Origin: Bacteroidales bacterium
Lineage (GTDB): Bacteria > Bacteroidota > Bacteroidia > Bacteroidales > PXBB01
Direction: 5' to 3'
Assembly (NCBI GenBank): GCA_028698995.1
Contig: JAQVVM010000051.1
Span: 1-33,342, forward strand
Length of the DNA stretch: 33,342 bases
The notes under the pieces are model-generated. The model made no database searches and was not told the DNA's origin. It saw only the letters and a program-made list of their open reading frames with translations. Made by a program: the position numbers and the translations under genes. How positions within the stretch are numbered: the stretch's first letter is position 1; each line of letters starts with the position of its first letter. Positions 27,137 through 33,342 of this stretch are shown here, one piece after another.

Positions 27137-27175
27137 AAAAAAGTTTGCACCGTAACCAACCGTTACGGTACAAAC
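27137..27175 (-). terminator. Terminator-like hairpin between atpE and atpF
   Basis: On the minus strand, 8 bases after the atpE stop codon, GTTTGTACCGTAAC pairs with GTTACGGTGCAAAC over 14 bp (one U-G wobble) around a 5-base loop (GGTTG). Six T follow at 27142-27137. It has the form of an intrinsic terminator but lies inside the operon, so it may be a partial terminator or an mRNA-stabilising 3' end for atpE. Confidence 0.7.
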
Positions 27176-27183
27176 CTCATGAT

Positions 27184-27447
27184 TTAAATAAAAAGAATTA
27201 ATAAACATACAACAATAGCAAAGAAGGAAAGACCTTCGATAAATGCTGCAGTAATAATCATACTAGAGCGGATATCAGCTGTTGCTTCCGGTTGACGGGC
27301 AATAGATTCAACGGCAGATTTTCCGATAACACTAATGCCATAAGAGGCACCGATAACTGCAATACTTGCTGCAATTGCAGCAGCCATTGTTGCCAGATGT
27401 GAATAATCTGTTACTACTTCGAGTAGCATTGTTGTGAGTGTTGTCAT
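27184..27447 (-). CDS. atpE: ATP synthase F0 subunit c
   Basis: The 87-residue proteolipid has two membrane helices around the polar loop ESIARQPEA (47-55). The ion-carrying carboxylate is Glu 71 in FIEGLSFFAIV. The Glu is followed by Gly rather than Ser or Thr, and helix 1 lacks the Gln seen in sodium-coupled rings. The ring is therefore predicted to use protons; this is inferred from known binding-site patterns. It lies 56 bases after atpB and just before the internal hairpin. Confidence 0.95.
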   Translation of the reverse strand: MTTLTTMLLEVVTDYSHLATMAAAIAASIAVIGASYGISVIGKSAVESIARQPEATADIRSSMIITAAFIEGLSFFAIVVCLLILFI

Positions 27448-27503
27448 TTTTTTAATTAAATTAAGTTAATAAATGCATATATATATTGAGTAAAAGATCC
27501 AAT

Positions 27504-28604
27504 TTAATGATGTCCTTCCTGAGTTGCCGAACCAAAATAAAGAGCAGTCAGTAATGTAAAAACATAAGCCTGAATAAAAGCAACAAGAAGTTCAATAAAA
27601 GACATAAAAATTGATAGTGGTACAGAAATTACAGAAATACCAAATCCTAAGGGAGCGGTTACATTTCCCAGAATAAAAATAAGGCTGACAAATCCCAGAA
27701 CGATGATATGACCGGCAGAAATATTGGCAAAAAGACGTATCATCAAAACGAAAGGTTTAATAACGGCTCCTACAATTTCAATAATAGGCATAATCGGGAT
27801 TGGCACTTTTAGATACCAGGGAACATCTGGGGTATTAAAAATATGAGCCCAATAGTTTTTGGTACCAATAAACTGGGTAATAAAAAAAGTGAATAAAGCC
27901 AGTGTCATGGTAACAGAAATATCTCCGGTTAGGTTGGCCCCACCTGGAAAAATTGGTATTAATCCCAACAGGTTATTTAAAAAAATAAAAAAGAAAAGTG
28001 TGAGAAGATAAGGTGTATATTTTTCATATTTTTTTTCACCAATTGAAGTTTTAGCAACATCATCCCTGATGAAAATAATTAGAGGTTCTATCAAGCCCTG
28101 AAAACCATTAGGAGCTTTATTCGGATTTCGTTTGTACTTTCGGGCAACAGATATAAATACCACGAGAAGCAAGGTTAAGCTAAAAAACAAAGCCAACACA
28201 TGTTTGGTAATAGAAATGTCAAAAGGAAGTGATGCCTCAGTATCTGTTTCCATTGAATCGCCTTTAGTCTTAACAATACTTCCTTTAAAAAAGCCTTCGG
28301 TTTCAATTTTGTATCCATCATAGGAGCTGTGTCCATGATGAAATTTTGAAGATGAAAATACATGAAACTGCCCTTCATCAAAAAGTATAACCGGCAAATA
28401 TACAGACACATGAGTTTCTCCTATAGTCAGCAGATGCCATTCATAAGCATCAACAATATGATCAATAATCATTTTCCCTGCATTAAACTCTTCTTCATGC
28501 TGAGTACCCGATTCTTCAACAGCCCATAGAATATTAGGGGAGACAAGGGTAAAAGCCACAACAAGAGAGATAAATACACTTAGCCTTTTAATTGTTCGAG
28601 TCAT
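27504..28604 (-). CDS. atpB: ATP synthase F0 subunit a, with long N-terminal extension
   Basis: The 366-residue product is longer than the ~240-270 residues of model subunits a. The membrane core lies at ~133-366, with FLNNLLGLIP (208-217) and the essential Arg 290 in MIRLFANISAGHI. Ahead of it is an N-terminal hydrophobic segment (~10-28, a possible signal peptide ending ILWAVEE). A hydrophilic extension with His-rich stretches (HVFSSSKFHHGHSSYDG) then runs to ~130 and would lie outside the inner membrane. A similar extension is common in Bacteroidota. The C-terminus also ends in His-His. It is the first gene of the operon, without an atpI-like gene ahead of it. Confidence 0.96.
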   Translation of the reverse strand: MTRTIKRLSVFISLVVAFTLVSPNILWAVEESGTQHEEEFNAGKMIIDHIVDAYEWHLLTIGETHVSVYLPVILFDEGQFHVFSSSKFHHGHSSYDGYKIETEGFFKGSIVKTKGDSMETDTEASLPFDISITKHVLALFFSLTLLLVVFISVARKYKRNPNKAPNGFQGLIEPLIIFIRDDVAKTSIGEKKYEKYTPYLLTLFFFIFLNNLLGLIPIFPGGANLTGDISVTMTLALFTFFITQFIGTKNYWAHIFNTPDVPWYLKVPIPIMPIIEIVGAVIKPFVLMIRLFANISAGHIIVLGFVSLIFILGNVTAPLGFGISVISVPLSIFMSFIELLVAFIQAYVFTLLTALYFGSATQEGHH

Positions 28605-28662
28605 TAGAGTCTGCTTTGTTTATCTTAATAAAAAGAGGTGCAATTTATATTTTTTTTTAATG

Positions 28663-28696
28663 CAAAAATAAAAAAGAAAAAAAAGAATTAAACAAA
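28663..28696 (-). promoter_or_regulatory. Candidate promoter of the atp operon
   Basis: On the minus strand TATTTTTG (28670-28663) matches the TAnnTTTG -7 box, and TTTG (28696-28693) lies 22 bases upstream, slightly longer than the usual spacing of about 19. The leader to the atpB ATG would be roughly 50 bases. Confidence 0.4.
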
Positions 28697-28734
28697 AATC
28701 ATAAAAACAAAACCATAACTTTTTAATTAATTAC

Positions 28735-28858
28735 ATAATATCAAAGCCAATATCCCTGAGTAAATCAACTGTTCTCTTAATAATGTCGGTTTTAAATTAA
28801 TGGTCTTTAATCATCTCAAGGCGAATTCTATTTATAAAAAAATTGAAGCTTTTAAATC
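28735..28858 (-). pseudogene. Possible remnant of a protein tail, with one internal stop
   Basis: Read on the minus strand, one frame gives FKSFNFFINRIRLEMIKDH, a TAA, then FKTDIIKRTVDLLRDIGFDI, Met and a final TAA. The second part has ordinary protein-like composition and is less AT-rich than the rest of the gap. No start codon or family is recognised, and chance is a real alternative in so short a stretch. Confidence 0.25.
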
Positions 28859-28939
28859 AAATTATTCTACCCAACAAGTTTTTGGGTATTCAAAAAAGTT
28901 AAAGTCTAAATGAAATTTTGCCAGAAAAAACTGTTTAAT

Positions 28940-31900
28940 TTATCTTAAAAGCGTTACATGTCCTGCACGACGGTAAATGTGTTTATCAACATCATTGGTT
29001 TTTACAAAAGTAATGACCCAGCTGTATACGTCTGCTGGTACTATATGAGCAGATGCTTCAGAAGTACCATCCCACTTTTCATTCACATCATTGGTATAAA
29101 ATGTCAATTTTCCCCATCTATCGTAAATACTAAGGGCGTAGGTATCAAGGTCAATTCCCAAACCCAATGGACCAAACGAATCATTGATTCCGTCACTATT
29201 AGGAGTAAAAGCATTGGGGATATAAAATGTATATTCAGGGAGAAAAGTCACTAATGCACTGGCTGTATCCAAGCATCCATTAATGCTGCTTGCATAAAGC
29301 TCAACCATATAGTTCCCTTCCTCAGTATAAGTATGGTAAGTGTTGGGTGCATTACTCATATTTAAATTACCGGAGTCTGAATCACCAAAATGCCATGTCA
29401 AGAATGATGCTCCTATCGACTCATCAGTAAAAAATACAATGGGCTGATCTAAACTTATTATTTGCGGGGTATAATTAAAAGCAGCTGTAGGACGTGGATG
29501 TACCAGTATCATTGAGGGCTTACTTAGCATACCACTACAACCATGACTACTCATTACAGCTAATGTTACACTATATAATCCATCTTCCTGATATGTGTGT
29601 GTGGGATTTTGTATATCTGCTATGTTATTGTTGCCAGACAAAGGATCACCAAAGAACCATTGCCAGCTAACAATATCTGAAATACTTTGGGTGGAAAAGT
29701 TTACTGTTAAAGGTTCACAGCCTTCAGTTATATCCGAGATAAATGCCACCTCGGGCAATGGAAAAACTATAACATAAATTGAATCAGTACCAGCAGGAGA
29801 CCCACAATTATCAAGAGCGTTAACTATAAAATAAGTGCTTTGCGAGGGGGTAACATTAATAGGGGGATTTTGATTACCAATATTTTGATTCCACGTAAAG
29901 GAATAGGGGCCACCATTACCGCCAGTGGCTATGGCCCCCAGTTGAGTTGAGTCGTTCAGACAAATGGCTGAATCACTATTATAATATGCTGTAACACTCA
30001 CAGGTGGGTAAACAAAAACTTCAAAAGACAGGGTGTCGGAAACGCAATTGTGGCTGTCGGTTGCAAAAACTTGGTATGATGTAGTGAGTGTTCCCGATAG
30101 ACTTAAGTTTTGACCTGTTCCCAGATTATTATCCCATGTAAAGATATAGGGCGCAACACCTCCTGTGGCAAAAGCTGAAATTGAGTAAATCTCTCCTATA
30201 CAAACCGTATCATTACCTGAAGTATTTAAGGCCAATAGTGGCGGTTGACTAATATTAACTTGTAAAGATGTGTCGCATTGATGGGCATCGGTAATACTGA
30301 TATGATAGGTGCCGACTGTCAATTGTGATGCTATCGAATCACTGCTTACTCCCGGAGACCAATTGTAAGTATAAGGTTCTGTACCACCATTTACAGACAG
30401 TGTTATGTTGCCGTCATGACCTGCATAGCACAACACATCATCACTTGAATAAGTATATGACAGAATATCAGGGTGCCCAATCGTAAAACTTGTATCTACC
30501 TGGCAATTATTACTGTCGGTAATGTTTACCTGATAGGTACCTGCACATAATGTACTTATAGAAGCTGTATTACCACCTGTACCTGCAGGGAGCCATGAAT
30601 ATGAATAAGGAGGCGTACCACCGTCAACGTTTACTATGGCCACACCATCATTTGAATTAAAACATAAAGCGTCTTGCAAACTCAAGGAGGTTATTTGTAA
30701 TGGAGGAGGTTGAGTCAGTATAAAATTCTCACTGGTAATACAACCATATTGATCGGAAACTACTACTGTGTAGCTCACATTTGGGGATAAGCCTGTGGCA
30801 GTCTGACTTGTCTGGACAGGGACTGTACTCCAATTATAAACATAGGGAAAGGTGCCTCCAAAAGGATAAACTGTTATAGCCCCATTAGAAAGGCCATGAC
30901 AACTGTTGTGTTGTAAAGAATGTGTGAGTTGGGGATTATTGTTCACAACTATATAAATGCTGTCATTATTGACACATGTATTATTGTCTGTTACTGTTAC
31001 ACTATAAAAACCCATTTGAGTAGCACCCACATTGTTTAGGGTGTTAACATCATTTGACGAGCTAAATCCAGAGGGACCCGACCACTGGTAGGAGATACCA
31101 CCCGTTGCATTAAAAGTGATATTACTTCCTGGACACTGTGGACTTGTGGAGAAAAAAGAAATTGTGGGTAAAGGATTTACAACAACATTAATTTGCGATG
31201 AATTGATACACCCCTTATTATCTGTAACAGAAACAGAATAAATACCTGCATGTAAGAATCCAACATTGTTTATTAAAGGATTTTGTTGTGATGAAGAGAA
31301 GCCGGTAGGTCCCGACCAAGAGTAGATGAGAAATGGTTCAACATTTAACTGAAGAGCATTGCCAAAACAAACAGGTGCATTGGATACTGCTACTGGCATT
31401 GGCAAAGGATTTACAGTCACGTTTGATATAAAAACATCCTCGCAGCCATTGTTGTAAGTTACAGTCACATAATACTGTCCTGAACCTGAAAGGGGTATAT
31501 TTGCCACAACGGGGTTTTGTAGTGTACTGCTAAATCCATTAGGGCCTGCCCATGTGTAACTTACTCCCCCGCTCACACTAAGCTGTAATTGGTCACCCTG
31601 ACAAACTTCAATATTATTTGATGGTGGTGTAGCAAAATACTCATGAAAACCCGAATAGTAAGAACCATATCCCGCTGCACCACTAGCGCCCATGAATCCA
31701 ATTGTTGCCGGCATGGTTGACACAACATGGGCATGGCCAGTCTGGTTCATCAGTTTATAGGTTACCCAGGGGAAGCCGCTTACTGATTGAGCACCTCCTA
31801 GAGGTACACCATTTAATGTAACACTTGCGCCAACTGTTGTTACCACAAAAACATCGCCTTCAAAAACAACACTGCCTATAAGATGTATGTCGGGAATTTT

Positions 31901-32989
31901 ATCAACAAAATTTGGCAAATTGCAATTAGCGGGAGGAATAAACATAAAACCCATGGTGGCTAATGAATTTGAACCTGCCATAACCTGATATACATAAGAG
32001 GGCTGTGTGGTTTGTATGTACATATTTTTATGGACACCACTTACATAACGGGCATGGGGAATCACATAAAACTCACCTGCATTAAGCACAACTTCGGGTA
32101 CTGCATTTCCATTTACAAAAACCTGTGTATTGTTATAGTGGGCTACTACTATCGGTCTTTCCAAGATGTCAGATCCCCTTCCTGCAACAAGGACATAATC
32201 GTTTCCAATTTTATCAACGGGCATGATCTGTTCAACAGCCATATCATGATTTACTGGAGCCAAGCCTCCTAACAAATTACCCACATTACACACAACAGGT
32301 TTATCCGAAGTAATAAGTGCACCTATAAAACCATAATTATTTGTTCCTACCCCATGATAGCCTGAAATCACATAAGATTCTCCAGCATTGAGTAAAAAAG
32401 ATAAAGTATCATCTGTGATATCAGAAATGGGGTCAGCAAAAACGACAGATGTATCATATTCAGTTATTGTCACTAGTGTACTATCCTCTGTAGCCATCAT
32501 ACCAAGAAAAAAATTTCTGCTAGCTAAAGTTGCAGTGTCAGAAGATGGGATTGCCCCATATCTGAACAATTGCCCCAAGGCTACAGTCCCTTTAGTAGTA
32601 TGAGAGGCAGCATGTGAGCTAACACGCACCCTGAAATTACAATAAAACTCATGGGGGGCACTTAACAAAAGCCCTCTTGTTTGAAGAGCCTTGTTAAGAC
32701 TGTCTTTACGAACCATAACAGCAGTATTGGTGCCACTACCAATATCAAACCTTACGGGAGCTGCATTTGATAAAATGGGCGTACCAAGTATATTGCCTGC
32801 ACCATCTTTTATTGTAACAGTAAATGGTGTTGTAGTGGGTGTTGACAGATACAGATAATGGTCTTGGACCTCGGAATTGCTACGTGAATGCATAGGTGGC
32901 AACCAATGAACAGTGTCTAATTGCCCATAAACGTTAAAAAAAATAAAAAAACAAAATAGAAATAATATGTTTCTTAAAAGTAACACCAC
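28940..32989 (-). CDS. Giant surface protein: IgGFc-binding-like head, Ig-like, SprB and PKD repeats, T9SS type B domain
   Basis: The 1349-residue protein has a signal peptide (~1-23, NVYGQ). Residues ~100-450 resemble the IgGFc-binding N-terminal domain: strands such as GLLLSAPHEFYCNFRV, FLGMMATEDSTLVTITE, VISGYHGVGTNNYGFIGALI, MPVDKIGNDYVLVAGRGS and STMPATIGFMGASG. Three Ig-like repeats (~455-528, 530-605, 607-683) with W(S/A)GP.GFSS motifs are followed by three SprB repeats (~690-760, 770-838, 845-916), each with a C-x-G-x-x-(D/N)G start, GGT.PY.Y.W and an L.xGTY/SY-V.(V/I)(S/T)D...C core. Two more Ig-like domains (~918-995, 997-1078), two PKD domains (~1079-1164, 1165-1248) and the gliding-motility C-terminal domain (~1253-1349, ending GHVTLLR) complete it. 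SprB repeats occur in the gliding adhesin SprB, so a role in adhesion or surface motility is plausible. Confidence 0.93.
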   Translation of the reverse strand: MVLLLRNILFLFCFFIFFNVYGQLDTVHWLPPMHSRSNSEVQDHYLYLSTPTTTPFTVTIKDGAGNILGTPILSNAAPVRFDIGSGTNTAVMVRKDSLNKALQTRGLLLSAPHEFYCNFRVRVSSHAASHTTKGTVALGQLFRYGAIPSSDTATLASRNFFLGMMATEDSTLVTITEYDTSVVFADPISDITDDTLSFLLNAGESYVISGYHGVGTNNYGFIGALITSDKPVVCNVGNLLGGLAPVNHDMAVEQIMPVDKIGNDYVLVAGRGSDILERPIVVAHYNNTQVFVNGNAVPEVVLNAGEFYVIPHARYVSGVHKNMYIQTTQPSYVYQVMAGSNSLATMGFMFIPPANCNLPNFVDKIPDIHLIGSVVFEGDVFVVTTVGASVTLNGVPLGGAQSVSGFPWVTYKLMNQTGHAHVVSTMPATIGFMGASGAAGYGSYYSGFHEYFATPPSNNIEVCQGDQLQLSVSGGVSYTWAGPNGFSSTLQNPVVANIPLSGSGQYYVTVTYNNGCEDVFISNVTVNPLPMPVAVSNAPVCFGNALQLNVEPFLIYSWSGPTGFSSSQQNPLINNVGFLHAGIYSVSVTDNKGCINSSQINVVVNPLPTISFFSTSPQCPGSNITFNATGGISYQWSGPSGFSSSNDVNTLNNVGATQMGFYSVTVTDNNTCVNNDSIYIVVNNNPQLTHSLQHNSCHGLSNGAITVYPFGGTFPYVYNWSTVPVQTSQTATGLSPNVSYTVVVSDQYGCITSENFILTQPPPLQITSLSLQDALCFNSNDGVAIVNVDGGTPPYSYSWLPAGTGGNTASISTLCAGTYQVNITDSNNCQVDTSFTIGHPDILSYTYSSDDVLCYAGHDGNITLSVNGGTEPYTYNWSPGVSSDSIASQLTVGTYHISITDAHQCDTSLQVNISQPPLLALNTSGNDTVCIGEIYSISAFATGGVAPYIFTWDNNLGTGQNLSLSGTLTTSYQVFATDSHNCVSDTLSFEVFVYPPVSVTAYYNSDSAICLNDSTQLGAIATGGNGGPYSFTWNQNIGNQNPPINVTPSQSTYFIVNALDNCGSPAGTDSIYVIVFPLPEVAFISDITEGCEPLTVNFSTQSISDIVSWQWFFGDPLSGNNNIADIQNPTHTYQEDGLYSVTLAVMSSHGCSGMLSKPSMILVHPRPTAAFNYTPQIISLDQPIVFFTDESIGASFLTWHFGDSDSGNLNMSNAPNTYHTYTEEGNYMVELYASSINGCLDTASALVTFLPEYTFYIPNAFTPNSDGINDSFGPLGLGIDLDTYALSIYDRWGKLTFYTNDVNEKWDGTSEASAHIVPADVYSWVITFVKTNDVDKHIYRRAGHVTLLR

Positions 32990-33017
32990 AATAATTTTTA
33001 GGAATTTCTATAAAATA

Positions 33018-33025
33018 CAAATATA
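33018..33025 (-). promoter_or_regulatory. -7 box before the SprB-repeat surface protein gene
   Basis: The minus strand reads TATATTTG, an exact TAnnTTTG, 28 bases before the ATG at 32989. ATTG, 17 bases further upstream (33046-33043), is a near -33 element. Confidence 0.4.
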
Positions 33026-33085
33026 AAAAAATATCATTATCCCAATAAAATAAATTGTAAGACTCTTGTTTTCAATTAAACCCAT

Positions 33086-33109
33086 ATTCAGCATAAGAAA
33101 ATGCTGAAT
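33086..33109. repeat. Inverted repeat, 9-bp arms
   Basis: ATTCAGCAT (33086-33094) and ATGCTGAAT (33101-33109) pair perfectly around a 6-base loop. No T-run follows on either strand, so it is a hairpin of unknown role between the right-edge gene and the SprB-repeat protein gene. Confidence 0.45.
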
Positions 33110-33175
33110 CGATAAAGATTTATTTCCAATGCTTTTCAAAAAAACCATTGGATAAATCATATCGGGGTTACCCTC

Positions 33176-33223
33176 ATGGAATCATTAGTTCGTTTTTACA
33201 AAACTCCTAATGATTAATTCCAT
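33176..33223. repeat. Imperfect inverted repeat just downstream of the right-edge ORF
   Basis: ATGGAATCATTAG (33176-33188) pairs with CTAATGATTAATTCCAT (33207-33223), apart from an extra four bases in the second arm. On the minus strand it begins 11 bases after the stop codon at 33234, so it may be a 3'-end hairpin of that gene. Confidence 0.35.
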
Positions 33224-33233
33224 CTAACTTATT

Positions 33234-33342
33234 TTAAGTGACTAATAATTCGCTAGTTACAATGTTTAGTTTTTTCATTTGATATTGAATTTTCTTGATT
33301 ATTTTTACTTTTATTAATTCTTGATATACATTTTCATCCATA
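33234..33342 (-). CDS. Possible C-terminal tail of a gene continuing beyond the window
   Basis: On the minus strand the frame is open from the window edge to a TAA at 33234. It includes an ATG at 33341 followed by DENVYQELIKVKIIKKIQYQ, MKKLNIVTSELLVT and the stop. The Lys/Ile/Glu-rich sequence is protein-like, but only about 35 residues are visible and no family can be named. It could be the end of a longer gene or a short ORF starting at that ATG. Elsewhere, 32990-33233 holds only the promoter box and two inverted repeats. Confidence 0.35.
   Translation of the reverse strand, partial: MDENVYQELIKVKIIKKIQYQMKKLNIVTSELLVT

Larger units (their letters stand above)
28605..28939. other. Gap between the SprB-repeat protein gene and the atp operon
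   Basis: No intact gene is seen. The left end holds the atp promoter. Around 28735-28858 the minus strand reads like a broken protein tail (see the pseudogene entry). At 28868-28888 the arms TACCCAA and TTGGGTA form a 7-bp stem that might be a weak 3' hairpin for the 28940-32989 gene; no T-run follows. Confidence 0.5.

Overview
The window looks like a chromosomal segment of an AT-rich member of the Bacteroidota. Three independent signs support this. Three very large secreted proteins end in the gliding-motility-type (type B) C-terminal sorting domain of the type IX secretion system (T9SS). The ATP synthase operon is atpB-E-F-H-A-G without atpD and atpC, a split common in this phylum. Most transcription units have an exact TAnnTTTG box (the Bacteroidota -7 promoter element) shortly before the start codon. 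I see no rRNA, tRNA, CRISPR array, prophage or insertion sequence. The ferredoxin-type ATPases and the methionine gamma-lyase-like enzyme would suit an anaerobe, but that is inference.

Layout: 1-2536 (+) is a tightly overlapping set: two MinD-like ATPases carrying 4Fe-4S clusters (the first cut by the window edge), a corrinoid adenosyltransferase and a Cys-rich DUF1847 protein. A PLP-dependent sulfur amino acid lyase (2583-3764) and an Mrp-type ATPase (3918-4703) follow. 5003-6301 (-) is an AAA/DUF4143 ATPase with a 32-bp-spaced triple repeat at its promoter. 6646-13194 (-) holds two T9SS surface or secreted proteins. 13323-17503 (+) holds an Asn-rich FISUMP lipoprotein, a tandem universal stress protein, NAD-dependent DNA ligase and a small exported thioredoxin-fold protein. 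17506-22408 (-) holds a Kef-type antiporter, a DUF6340-like lipoprotein, a START-domain protein and an M29-type aminopeptidase. 22544-23398 (+) is a second universal stress protein.

23462-28604 (-) is the ATP synthase operon, with a terminator-like hairpin just after atpE. 28940-32989 (-) is a 1349-residue T9SS protein combining an IgGFc-binding-like head, Ig-like domains, three SprB repeats and two PKD domains. A possible C-terminal tail of another minus-strand gene lies at the right edge.

The window is mostly housekeeping and cell-surface genes rather than one accessory island. The items most worth following up are the ferredoxin-ATPase/CobO/DUF1847 gene set, the phased repeats before the DUF4143 ATPase, the hairpin inside the atp operon, a family of small palindromes at 4790-4943, and the SprB-repeat surface protein.
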